NCBI GenBank assembly: GCA_016194585.1
Contig: JACQBG010000004.1
Coordinates: 1 to 48,606, forward strand
From: Gemmatimonadota bacterium
Lineage (GTDB): Bacteria > Gemmatimonadota > Gemmatimonadetes > Gemmatimonadales > Gemmatimonadaceae
DNA length: 48,606 nt
Direction of reading: 5' to 3'
Below are positions 35,443 through 43,084 of this stretch, in pieces. The notes beneath the pieces were generated by a model. It was not told the DNA's origin, ran no database searches, and worked only from the letters and a program-made list of their open reading frames with translations. Position numbers and translations under genes: made by a program. Numbering within the stretch: the stretch's first letter is position 1; every line of letters starts with the position of its first letter.

Positions 35443-37422
35443 CTACGGCTGCCGCGCCACGCGCACCGGACGCGACGACACGTTCGTGACGCTCGTGACG
35501 CCGAGCTGGCCGCGCGCGTTGTCGCCCCAACAGTACGCGCCGGCGGTCGCGATGCCGCAGCTGTGGTACCAGCCCGCCGAGAGCGCGGTGAACGTCAGGC
35601 CGCCAAGCACCGCGACCGGCACCGAACTCGACGCGCCGATGTCTCCCGCCCCCAGCTCGCCGAACACGTTGTCGCCCCAGCAGTACGTCTGACCGTCGGT
35701 GGCGACGCCGCAGGTGAACCAGCCGCCGGCGGCCAGACTGGTGAACGTGTGCCCGCCGACGACCTTCGCCGGCGACGAGCGCGACGTGTAATCGGCCGTG
35801 CCGAGTTGCCCGTAGCTGTTCTCGCCCCAGCACCAGGCGCTGCCGTCCGCGGCGAGGGCGCACGTGTGGTTGTGCGTCGCGCTGATGGCCGTGAAGGTGA
35901 GCGACCCCGCGACCACCTGCGGCGTCGCGCTCGGGGTCGTCGTGCCGGTGCCGAGCTGCCCGGCGGCGTTGTCGCCCCAGCACCAGGCGGCGCCCGTCTT
36001 GGAGAGCGCACAGCTGTGCGCGAAGCCGGTGGCCACGCTCGCGGCGGTCGAGATCGCGCTCACCGCCGCCGGTGCCGTGTAGGCCGAGGGGAGGGACTGC
36101 GCGATCTGCCCGAGGGCGTTGCTCCCCCAGCAGAAGAGCTGTCCCGCGCTCGCCCCCGACGCGATGCCGCAGCTCTGCGCGTACCCCGCGTCGAGCGACC
36201 CGAATGTCCTGGCGCCGCTCACCGCCGTCGGCGTCGCGCGGTGCGTCTGCGTGGCGTCGCCGATGGCTCCGTCGGCGTTGTCTCCCCAGCACCACGCCGC
36301 GCCGCCCGCCGCCAGCGCGCAGGCGTGCGACCACCCCGCCGTCACCGCCGTGAACGCGCCGCCGACGGCGATCTGCTGCGGCGTGAACGTGTCGGCGCCG
36401 GTACCGGTGCCGAGCTGGTCGGCGTCGTTCGCGCCCCAGCAGTAGACCGCGCCGCCGGTGGAGACGCCGCACGAATAGCGGTCGCCCGCGCTGACCGACG
36501 CGAACGTCACCGGCGGCGGCGGCGGCGTGACGGTGATCACCGCGGTGCCGCTCGACGTGCCGCGCGTGGCGGTGATCGACGCCGTGCCTGCCTTGAGCGC
36601 GCTCACCACGCCGTCGCCCGAGACCGTGGCGACCGCGCCGTTGCTGCTCGTCCACACCGCGACGCCGCTCGCGAGCCGGTTGCCGAGCGCGTCGGTGGCC
36701 ATCAGCTGCAGCGTCGAGCCGGCGGTGACCGTCGCCGTCGCCGGAGTGACCGTCACGCCAGGCGTCGAGGGGGGCGGCGACGAGACCACGGAGATCACGC
36801 CGATGCCGTTCTTCGTCCCGGCGATCGCGCTGACCGACGTCGTGCCGAGCGCGATCCCCGTGACGAGTCCCGTGGTCGAGACCGAGGCGATGGTGGTGCT
36901 GCTCGACTGCCACGACACGGTGCGCGCCGTGGTGACGTTCCCCGCCGTGTCACGCACCGTCGCCGAGAGCTGCACCGCGCCACCGACGAGCATGAACGCC
37001 GTGTCGGGGCTCACCTTCACGCTGCCGACCTGCACGGGGATGTTGATGTCGGCGCTCGCCGTCTTCCCCTCGCTCGTGGCGGTGATCGACGCCGAACCCG
37101 TGGCGATGGCGGTCACGAGGCCGCTCGCCGACACGGTCGCCTTCGTCGAGTCGCTCGTCGTCCACGTGACCGTGCGTCCCGTGAGCACCGTGCCGGCCGA
37201 GTCCTTCTCGACGTCGGTCAGCTGCTGCGTGCCGTGCACCTCGACGACGGCCGTGGTCGGCGTCACCGTGATGGACGCGACGGGCGCCACCTTCGGCGCG
37301 GTGTTGCTGCTCTTCTCGTGACACCCGGCGAGCGCGGCGGCGATGGCCACGACCAGGGCCGTGCGCGCGGCGCGATGGGTGCGCGTGGAGTGCGATGCGG
37401 TGGGATCGTTCGGAGTCGGCAC
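35443..37422 (-). CDS. Lipoprotein with three BIG2 domains and seven RCC1-type repeats
   Basis: About 659 residues from GTG 37422; an in-frame TTG at 37467 would add 15 residues. A signal segment ends in a lipobox ([16 protein letters not shown]). Three bacterial Ig-like BIG2 domains follow ([57 protein letters not shown]), each with the A(T/S)V...G.V.. AL/AIA/GIA pattern. Then seven RCC1-like blades, each with a CWG motif ([91 protein letters not shown]), predicting a seven-bladed propeller. Every blade has a second Cys 8-12 residues before CWG, so one disulfide per blade is likely. Surface-exposed ligand binding or adhesion is inferred. Confidence 0.85.
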   Translation of the reverse strand: MPTPNDPTASHSTRTHRAARTALVVAIAAALAGCHEKSSNTAPKVAPVASITVTPTTAVVEVHGTQQLTDVEKDSAGTVLTGRTVTWTTSDSTKATVSASGLVTAIATGSASITATSEGKTASADINIPVQVGSVKVSPDTAFMLVGGAVQLSATVRDTAGNVTTARTVSWQSSSTTIASVSTTGLVTGIALGTTSVSAIAGTKNGIGVISVVSSPPPSTPGVTVTPATATVTAGSTLQLMATDALGNRLASGVAVWTSSNGAVATVSGDGVVSALKAGTASITATRGTSSGTAVITVTPPPPPVTFASVSAGDRYSCGVSTGGAVYCWGANDADQLGTGTGADTFTPQQIAVGGAFTAVTAGWSHACALAAGGAAWCWGDNADGAIGDATQTHRATPTAVSGARTFGSLDAGYAQSCGIASGASAGQLFCWGSNALGQIAQSLPSAYTAPAAVSAISTAASVATGFAHSCALSKTGAAWCWGDNAAGQLGTGTTTPSATPQVVAGSLTFTAISATHNHTCALAADGSAWCWGENSYGQLGTADYTSRSSPAKVVGGHTFTSLAAGGWFTCGVATDGQTYCWGDNVFGELGAGDIGASSSVPVAVLGGLTFTALSAGWYHSCGIATAGAYCWGDNARGQLGVTSVTNVSSRPVRVARQP

Positions 37423-37543
37423 GTCGGGAACGGAAACGGTGGGATGGACCGGGAGCGACCCCGTCAATACCTCTCGCGGCAGGCGAGGTTCCCCGGCATC
37501 GGGGCGTATCGTCGAGGGCGAACGCCGCGCGGTGCGCGGTGGC

Positions 37544-37551
37544 GAAATATA
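37544..37551 (-). promoter_or_regulatory. Putative -10 box TATATTTC of the RCC1 lipoprotein gene
   Basis: Minus-strand TATATTTC is a full TAnnTTTC match, four bases after the end of the upstream TPR gene. It predicts a leader of roughly 115 bases to GTG 37422 (about 70 to the TTG alternative). Confidence 0.45.
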
Positions 37552-37554
37552 GCG

Positions 37555-38181
37555 CTAGGGGGTGCCCTTGAGTCGCGCCAGCGCGGCGCGCGCGCCCTCG
37601 GCCTCGCGGGTGCCGGGATGCTGGTCGATGAGGCGCCGCAGCTCCACCAGCGCGCGCCCCTCGTCGCGGAGCGCGCCGAGGTACAGGTCGATGATCTTCT
37701 GCGACGCGTACCGGTGGTGCTCCGGCGCGATCCCCTCGATGTCGCGCGCCAGACGGAAACGGTCGAGCGCCATCGCCGGCTCGTGCAGGGTGCGCAGGTA
37801 GAGCTCCCCGGCGCGCAGCAGCGGCCACGGGTTCCGCGGCTGCGACACGGCCACCGCCTCCCATGCCGCGACCGCGCCGCGGTGGTCCCCCTTCGCCTCG
37901 AGCGCGTCGATGTGGGAGAAGGTCTGCGTGTAGAAGCCCGCCGCGGTGGGGGCGTACACCTGCGCGGCCGCCGCTCCCGATGCGCCGAGTATCGTCGCCC
38001 CCATCGTCCGGCCCGCGACGAACCCGATCACCATCGCCACCGGGATCGTCCAGAGCCGGCCGCCGAACCCGGGGAAGCCGGCGCCGACGGCGACGCTGGA
38101 GAAGATCAGCATCACGCCGGCGCCCCACATCCCGTGGAGGTTGCCGCCGTGGGTGAAGTCGATGACGCGCTCGGTCTTCAT
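37555..38181 (-). CDS. Membrane protein with TPR-like C-terminal region
   Basis: 208 residues. Two hydrophobic segments at the N-terminus ([20 protein letters not shown] and [20 protein letters not shown]) are followed by a helical TPR-like region (about 85-205): [80 protein letters not shown]. This pattern suits a scaffold anchored at the inner membrane. No enzyme motif. It is divergent from dtd with a 21-base gap. Confidence 0.72.
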   Translation of the reverse strand: MKTERVIDFTHGGNLHGMWGAGVMLIFSSVAVGAGFPGFGGRLWTIPVAMVIGFVAGRTMGATILGASGAAAAQVYAPTAAGFYTQTFSHIDALEAKGDHRGAVAAWEAVAVSQPRNPWPLLRAGELYLRTLHEPAMALDRFRLARDIEGIAPEHHRYASQKIIDLYLGALRDEGRALVELRRLIDQHPGTREAEGARAALARLKGTP

Positions 38182-38189
38182 GCGGCGGT

Positions 38190-38196
38190 TATCTTA
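38190..38196. promoter_or_regulatory. Overlapping divergent -10 boxes of dtd and the TPR gene
   Basis: On the plus strand TATCTT (38190-38195) ends seven bases before the dtd ATG. On the minus strand TAAGAT (38196-38191) ends nine bases before the ATG of the TPR gene. The only 21 bases between the start codons thus hold AT-rich boxes for both directions. Confidence 0.45.
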
Positions 38197-38202
38197 GCTC
38201 CC

Positions 38203-38640
38203 ATGCGAGTGCTCATCCAGCGCGTGTCGCGCGCCGAAGTGCGGGTCGACGGCCGCGTCACCGGCCGCATCGGCACCGGTCTCCTCCTCCTCGTCGGCTT
38301 CACGCATGCCGACACCGACGCGCAGTCGGAGTGGATGGCCGACAAGATCGCCGGGCTGCGCCTGTTCGGCGACGCGGAGGGGAAGATGAATCTCGCCCTC
38401 GCCGACGTCGGCGGCGCCGTGCTCGTGGTGAGCCAGTTCACCCTGTACGGCGACGCGGCGAAAGGGCGCCGGCCGAGCTTCATCGAGGCCGCGCGACCCG
38501 AGCAGGCGGTGCCGCTCTACGAGCGGTTCGTGGCGCTCCTCCGCGAGCGGGCGCTCCCCGTCGAAACGGGCGAGTTCGGCGCGATGATGGACGTCGAGCT
38601 CGTCAACGACGGCCCGGTCACCCTCTGGCTCGAACGATGA
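38203..38640 (+). CDS. dtd: D-aminoacyl-tRNA deacylase
   Basis: 145 residues, family length. [20 protein letters not shown] opens the protein; the two cross-subunit catalytic motifs [17 protein letters not shown] and [10 protein letters not shown] are intact (SQxxL and NxGPxT). It frees D-amino acids, and glycine from tRNA-Ala, mischarged on tRNA in the cytoplasm. The stop overlaps the maf start (ATGA). Probable leaderless transcript. Confidence 0.95.
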   Translation: MRVLIQRVSRAEVRVDGRVTGRIGTGLLLLVGFTHADTDAQSEWMADKIAGLRLFGDAEGKMNLALADVGGAVLVVSQFTLYGDAAKGRRPSFIEAARPEQAVPLYERFVALLRERALPVETGEFGAMMDVELVNDGPVTLWLER

Positions 38641-39230
38641 CCCCGCGCATCATCCTCGCCTCGCAGTCCCCCCGGCGCCGCGAGCTCCTCGCGCTCATCG
38701 GCATCCCGCACGAGGTGCGTCCCGCCGACATCGACGAGACGCCGCTGCCGGACGAGCTCCCCGTGCCGCACGCCGAGCGGCTGGCGCGGGCGAAGGCGCA
38801 CGCGCTGGCCGAGCACGAGTCGGGCGCCGTCGTCATCGCGGCCGACACCATCGTCGTGATCGACGGCGACATCCTCGGCAAGCCGCGCGACGAAGGGGAC
38901 GCGCGCTCGATGCTCGCGCGGCTGAGCGGGCGGATGCACACGGTGTACACGGCCATCGCCGTGGCGCGCGGCCACCAGACGGAGTCGGCCGTGGAGGCGG
39001 TGGAGGTGACGTTCCGCCATCTCTCGGCCGCGGAGATCGCCGATTACGTGGCGACGGGCGAGCCGATGGACAAGGCGGGGGCGTACGGCATCCAGGGGTT
39101 CGGCGCGACGATCGTCGAGCGCGTCGATGGCGACTATTTCAGCGTGATGGGACTCGGACTGCGCCGGCTCGTGGAACTGCTCGGGCGCGTCGGGCTCACC
39201 TACCACTTCGGCCGGCCGATCACCGGCTGA
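38637..39230 (+). CDS. maf: Maf-family nucleoside triphosphate pyrophosphatase
   Basis: 197 residues. [19 protein letters not shown] (signature SxSPRR), then [20 protein letters not shown] (catalytic Asp/Lys region), [19 protein letters not shown] and [20 protein letters not shown]. Maf proteins hydrolyse dTTP/UTP and modified nucleotides. The sequence best matches the YhdE type rather than YceF; the assignment is moderate. It is translationally coupled to dtd. Confidence 0.93.
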   Translation: MTPRIILASQSPRRRELLALIGIPHEVRPADIDETPLPDELPVPHAERLARAKAHALAEHESGAVVIAADTIVVIDGDILGKPRDEGDARSMLARLSGRMHTVYTAIAVARGHQTESAVEAVEVTFRHLSAAEIADYVATGEPMDKAGAYGIQGFGATIVERVDGDYFSVMGLGLRRLVELLGRVGLTYHFGRPITG

Positions 39231-39246
39231 CGGGCCGCGGCGGCGC

Positions 39247-39264
39247 GCGCGCCGACCGGCGCGC
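39247..39264. terminator. Palindromic hairpin between maf and convergent nsrR
   Basis: GCGCGCCG at 39247-39254 pairs perfectly with 39257-39264 (effective loop four bases). The last base is the first of the nsrR stop codon on the other strand. A bidirectional terminator is plausible; no T-run. Confidence 0.45.
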
Positions 39265-39695
39265 TACGCCGGCATGAGCTTGTCGAGCCGCTTCGGCTCG
39301 CGCACGAGATCGGCGAGCGTGAGGCCGTCGAGCACGTGGAGGAACGCCGAGAGCGCCTTGTCGAGGGCGCCGGCGAGCAGGCACGCCGGCGCGATGGGGC
39401 ACTGGTTGGTCTCGGGGTCGAAGCACTCGACGAGACACAGGTTGTCCTCGGTCTCGCGCACGACATCGCCGATGCGGATGTCGGCCGCGCTGCGGGCGAG
39501 GCGCACGCCCCCCGAGCGACCGCGCTGGGTGTCGACGTAGCCGAGGGAGGCGAGGCGTCCGACGACCTTGGCGAGGTGGTCTTCGGACATCCCCATGCGG
39601 CGTGCGATCTCCGCTGAAGTAACCGCACGGTCAGTGTGCACTGCGAGGTACGTGAGGCAGCGCAGCGCGTTGTCGGTATGGCGGGTGAGTCGCAT
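39264..39695 (-). CDS. nsrR: Rrf2-family NO-sensing regulator NsrR
   Basis: 143 residues. Helix-turn-helix in AVTSAEIARRMGMSEDHLAK, then the wing region LGYVDTQRGRSGGVRLAR. Three cysteines lie at 91, 99 and 105 (VECFDPETNQCPIAPAC), the spacing and positions of NsrR Fe-S ligands, and Asp8 is present, the fourth ligand known in Streptomyces coelicolor NsrR. It should carry a 4Fe-4S cluster that nitric oxide destroys, relieving repression. It is divergent from nosZ with a 180-base gap carrying a dyad, so it probably regulates itself and the nos operon. An IscR-like role is less likely. Confidence 0.87.
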   Translation of the reverse strand: MRLTRHTDNALRCLTYLAVHTDRAVTSAEIARRMGMSEDHLAKVVGRLASLGYVDTQRGRSGGVRLARSAADIRIGDVVRETEDNLCLVECFDPETNQCPIAPACLLAGALDKALSAFLHVLDGLTLADLVREPKRLDKLMPA

Positions 39696-39704
39696 GGTGT
39701 CCCC

Positions 39705-39710
39705 AGTATA
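39705..39710 (-). promoter_or_regulatory. -10 box TATACT of nsrR
   Basis: Minus-strand TATACT ends nine bases before the nsrR ATG. The dyad at 39718-39740 covers the spacer and -35 area, as expected for autoregulation. Confidence 0.5.
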
Positions 39711-39717
39711 ACCGATT

Positions 39718-39740
39718 ATTCCGCATGTAATGTACGGATT
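39718..39740. promoter_or_regulatory. Candidate NsrR operator: imperfect 23-base dyad
   Basis: The sequence opens with ATTCCGCA and closes with TACGGATT; the outer half-sites are AtTCCGcA and TaCGGAtT around a seven-base centre. The TCCG/CGGA ends are symmetric and the centre is not. It overlaps the nsrR promoter and lies upstream of nosZ. This is the only clear dyad in the gap. Confidence 0.45.
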
Positions 39741-39786
39741 TTCCCGACAAGGATTCAGGGAGCGTCCGACTCTTCAAAGTGGTAGG

Positions 39787-39792
39787 TAATCT
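39787..39792 (+). promoter_or_regulatory. Tentative -10 box TAATCT of nosZ
   Basis: TAATCT fits TAnnnT and lies about 83 bases before the nosZ ATG; TATAGG at about 39800 is another candidate. No FNR-type TTGAT-N4-ATCAA site is found. Low confidence. Confidence 0.25.
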
Positions 39793-39875
39793 GCAACATA
39801 TAGGCGTTCCTCTCGCGCTCCCGCGCGACCTCACCGTCCACCTGGTCCGACCAACTGCCCGCTCGAGGTTCCACC

Positions 39876-41906
39876 ATGGCCCACACGTTCCGCTCACGCT
39901 CGCTGCTCGGCGCCGCCGTCGTGCTCTCCACGATCGCGATCGGGTACGCGTGCACCGCGCACCAGGGTGGTGCGCCGAGTCTCACCGCGTCCGACGCCGC
40001 GCAGAAGGTGTACGTCGCGCCCGGCGCCAAGGACGAGTTCTACGCCTTCTTCTCCGGCGGCTTCAACGGACAGGTCGGCGTCTACGGCCTCCCCTCGGGG
40101 CGCCGCTTCAAGACCATCCCCGTCTTCTCCCAGTATCCCGAGAACGGCTACGGCTACACCGAGGAGACCAAGCAGATGCTGAACACGTCGTACGGCTTCG
40201 TGCCGTGGGACGACTCGCACCACACCGCGCTCTCGCAGACGAACGGCGAGGACGACGGCCGCTGGCTCTTCATCAACGCCAACAACACGCCGCGCATCGC
40301 GCGCATCGACCTCACGCGCATGGAGACCGAGGAGATCATCGAGATCCCCAACGCGGCCGGGAACCATGGCTCCCCGTTCATCACGGAGAACACCGAGTAC
40401 GCGGTCGCCTCGACGCGCTTCTCCGTGCCGGTGCCCAATCGCGACGTGCCGATCAGCGAATTCAAGAAGTACTTCAAGGGACAGATCTCGTTCATCAAGG
40501 CCGACGAGCCGGGGAAGATGGCCGTCGCCTTCCAGCTCGCGATGCCGGGCTTCGACTACGACCTCGCCCGCGCCGGCAAGGGGCCGAGCCATGACTGGAT
40601 GTTCCTGAGCTCGTATAACACCGAACAGGCGAACTCGCTGCTCGAGGTGAACGCCTCGCAGAACGACAAGGACTTCGTCGCCGCCGTGAACTGGAAGACG
40701 GTCGAGGCGTGCGCGAAGGCCGGCAAGGGGAAGAGCGCGCCGGTCGAGTACGTGCACAACACCATCGACCCGTTCACGCGCACGGCGAAGAGCGAGAAGC
40801 TGACCTCGGTGCTCACCGTCGACCCGAAGGACTGCGCGGGCGCCGTGTACTTCATGCCCACGCCGAAGTCGCCGCATGGCGCCGACGTCGATCCGACGGG
40901 TGAGTACATCGTCGCCGGCGGCAAGCTCGCGACGGTGATCCCGGTGCACTCGTTCTCGAAGATGCTCAAGGCCATCGAAGGGAAGCAGTTCGAGGGCGAG
41001 CTCGACGGCATCCCCGTGCTCAAGTACGAGGCGACGCTCGCCGGCGAAGTGAAGAACCCGGGCCTCGGCCCCTTGCACACGGAGTTCGACGGCAAGGGCT
41101 ACGCCTACACCTCGTTCTTCATCAGCTCCGAGATCGTGAAGTGGAAGCTCGGCACCTGGGAGGTCGTCGACCGCGTGCCGACGTACTACTCGGTCGGCCA
41201 CCTGATGATCCCCGGCGGCGGCACGCGCAAGCCGAACGCCAAGTACGTCGTCGCGATGAACAAGATCACCAAGGACCGCTACCTGCCGACCGGCCCGGAG
41301 CTCACGCAGAGCGCCCAGCTGTACGACAACACCGGGCCGAAGATGAAGCTGATCCTCGACTTCCCCACCGAGGGCGAGCCGCACTACGCCAACGCGATCG
41401 AAGCCAGCAAGATCATCGACAAGCAGGTGAAGTTCTTCAAGCTCGCCGAGAACAAGAACCCGATGGCCGTGCGCGCCGAGAAGGAGACCGGGGTGAGCCG
41501 CGAGGGGAAGAAGGTGCACGTCCGCATGACGGCCATCCGCTCGCACTTCGCGCCCGACAACATCGAGGGCGTGATGGTCGGCGACACGGTGCTCTTCCAC
41601 GTCACGAACCTCGAGCAGGACTGGGACGTGCCGCACGGGTTCGCGATCATGGGCAACCAGAACGGCGAGCTGCTCGTCATGCCGGGCGAGACGCGCACGC
41701 TGAAGTGGGTACCGCCGCACGCGGGCGTGTATCCGATGTACTGCACGGACTTCTGCTCGGCGCTCCACCAGGAGATGCAGGGCTACGTGCGGGTGTCGGC
41801 GCCCGGGAGCAACGTGGCCCTCACGGGCACGCTGTCGAAGGGACCGTCGGCGGCGCCGAAGGCGGCGAGCGCCGACGCCAAGCAGGGCGACGCGAAGAAG
41901 CAGTGA
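39876..41906 (+). CDS. nosZ: Nitrous oxide reductase, clade II type
   Basis: 676 residues. Reduces N2O to N2 in the periplasm. The N-terminal seven-bladed propeller supplies CuZ histidines: DDSHHTAL (His115, His116), GNHGSPF, SPHGADVDP, GPLHTEFDG, SVGHLMIPGG and GEPHYANA. The C-terminal cupredoxin domain supplies CuA: WDVPHGFAIMG (His587) and YCTDFCSALHQEMQGY (Cys623, Cys627, His631, Met634). The signal segment (SRSLLGAAVVLSTIAIGYAC) has no twin-arginine motif, which agrees with Sec export of clade II enzymes. A Cys directly after the hydrophobic stretch leaves open lipid anchoring. The ATG has a Shine-Dalgarno (GAGG, seven bases upstream). It heads the nos operon and faces nsrR. Confidence 0.96.
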   Translation: MAHTFRSRSLLGAAVVLSTIAIGYACTAHQGGAPSLTASDAAQKVYVAPGAKDEFYAFFSGGFNGQVGVYGLPSGRRFKTIPVFSQYPENGYGYTEETKQMLNTSYGFVPWDDSHHTALSQTNGEDDGRWLFINANNTPRIARIDLTRMETEEIIEIPNAAGNHGSPFITENTEYAVASTRFSVPVPNRDVPISEFKKYFKGQISFIKADEPGKMAVAFQLAMPGFDYDLARAGKGPSHDWMFLSSYNTEQANSLLEVNASQNDKDFVAAVNWKTVEACAKAGKGKSAPVEYVHNTIDPFTRTAKSEKLTSVLTVDPKDCAGAVYFMPTPKSPHGADVDPTGEYIVAGGKLATVIPVHSFSKMLKAIEGKQFEGELDGIPVLKYEATLAGEVKNPGLGPLHTEFDGKGYAYTSFFISSEIVKWKLGTWEVVDRVPTYYSVGHLMIPGGGTRKPNAKYVVAMNKITKDRYLPTGPELTQSAQLYDNTGPKMKLILDFPTEGEPHYANAIEASKIIDKQVKFFKLAENKNPMAVRAEKETGVSREGKKVHVRMTAIRSHFAPDNIEGVMVGDTVLFHVTNLEQDWDVPHGFAIMGNQNGELLVMPGETRTLKWVPPHAGVYPMYCTDFCSALHQEMQGYVRVSAPGSNVALTGTLSKGPSAAPKAASADAKQGDAKKQ

Positions 41907-41971
41907 AGCCGCTCGGCCGGCGCGCGGGATGTGCCCGCGCGCCGGTCCGGCGATCCGACCGGAGTGATCCC

Positions 41972-42583
41972 GTGACCCGCACCGTCCGTTGGCTCATCGT
42001 CGTGGCCTCGCTGCTGATGTCGGCGGCGTACGTCCTCCCGTTGTGGCGCATCTCGCTCATCGCGCCGCAATACCCCGAGGGGTTGGGGATGCGCATCCGC
42101 ATCAACGACGTCACGGGGGTGAAGGAGAACGACCTCGAGAGCATCAACGGGCTCAACCACTACATCGGGATGAAGCGCATCGAGCCCGACGCGATCCCGG
42201 AGCTCAAGGTGATGCCGCTGATCCTCGGCGCGCTCATCGCCGCGGGGCTCGGCGTGGCCGCGCTCGGGCGTCGCGTACCGTTCGTCGCGTGGGCGGCGAC
42301 GCTCGTCGCGGCGTGCGTCGGCGGGCTCTACGACTACTGGAAGTGGGGCTACGACTACGGCCATAACCTGTCCGAGGACGCGATCATCAAGATCCCGGGC
42401 ATGAGCTACCAGCCGCCGCTCATCGGGCCCAAGCAGCTGCTCAACTTCACGGCCACCTCGTGGCCGGACTCGGGTGGTGTCGCGCTCGTCGTGGCCGGGC
42501 TGCTCGTCGCGGTGGCACTCGTGCTCGCGTTCCGGCGCCCGCGGCACCTCGCCGGCGGGGCGCCCCCGCTCGCCACCAGCTGA
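41972..42583 (+). CDS. Nos-operon integral membrane protein (possible NosB-like)
   Basis: 203 residues from GTG 41972, seven bases after a GGAG ribosome site; an in-frame GTG overlapping the nosZ stop would add 23 unlikely residues. Four hydrophobic spans: about 5-23 (WLIVVASLLMSAAYVLPLW), about 75-92, about 98-113 and about 175-193. A periplasmic-looking stretch lies between spans 1 and 2 (ESINGLNHYIGMKRIEPDAI), another between 3 and 4 (YDYWKWGYDYGHNLSEDAII, KIPGMSYQPPLIGPKQLLNF). His, Met, Tyr and Trp are frequent in these loops and could bind copper or a quinone. The position between nosZ and nosL is that of nosB in other clade II clusters, but I cannot confirm homology. Confidence 0.7.
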   Translation: MTRTVRWLIVVASLLMSAAYVLPLWRISLIAPQYPEGLGMRIRINDVTGVKENDLESINGLNHYIGMKRIEPDAIPELKVMPLILGALIAAGLGVAALGRRVPFVAWAATLVAACVGGLYDYWKWGYDYGHNLSEDAIIKIPGMSYQPPLIGPKQLLNFTATSWPDSGGVALVVAGLLVAVALVLAFRRPRHLAGGAPPLATS

Positions 42584-42616
42584 TCCCACGACACCTCCTG
42601 TCCCCCCTCTGATCCG

Positions 42617-43084
42617 ATGCGACTCCCTGTCCCCCCAGTCCGCACCATCCTCGCCGCCGCGTGGCTCGTCGCCGCGTGCGCCTCGCCGGGCCCGGAGCCC
42701 GTGCGGCTGAACGAGGATCCGTGCGACTTCTGCCGCATGACGATCTCCGACAGCCGCTTCGGCGGCGAAGCGGTGACGCGCGCCGGCCGCGTGTACAAGT
42801 TCGACTCCATCGAGTGCCTCGTCGGCTGGTCGCGCACCGTCAAGGCGGACGCGGTGCGCGCGCTGTACGTCATCGACACGCAGCACCCGGGCACGTTCGT
42901 TCGCGCCGACAGCGCCGGCTTCCTCAAGGACGGCTTTATGAAGAGCCCGATGGGGAAGGGGCTGGTCGCCTTTCCGTCGCCGCGGGCCGCCGAGGAGCAG
43001 CGCGCCATGCTCGGCGGGCGCGTGATGTCGTGGGCCGAGGTGCTGGTCGACACGGCGCCGGCCGCGCCGATGGAGATGCGATGA
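42617..43084 (+). CDS. nosL: NosL copper chaperone lipoprotein
   Basis: 155 residues. Signal with lipobox LVAAC (Cys21). The copper motif DPCDFCRMTIS (Cys36, Cys39, Met41) is the NosL hallmark. Later conserved parts are FGGEAVTRAGRVYKFDSIEC (a further Cys), and the C-terminal PSPRAAEEQRAMLGGRVMSW. NosL delivers Cu(I) to apo-NosZ for CuZ assembly, from the outer face of the membrane. It overlaps nosD by four bases (ATGA). Confidence 0.95.
   Translation: MRLPVPPVRTILAAAWLVAACASPGPEPVRLNEDPCDFCRMTISDSRFGGEAVTRAGRVYKFDSIECLVGWSRTVKADAVRALYVIDTQHPGTFVRADSAGFLKDGFMKSPMGKGLVAFPSPRAAEEQRAMLGGRVMSWAEVLVDTAPAAPMEMR

Noticed and set aside
39696-39875. FNR/CRP-type site for nosZ
   Set aside because: No TTGAT-N4-ATCAA-like pair was found in the gap; only the NsrR-type dyad stands out.
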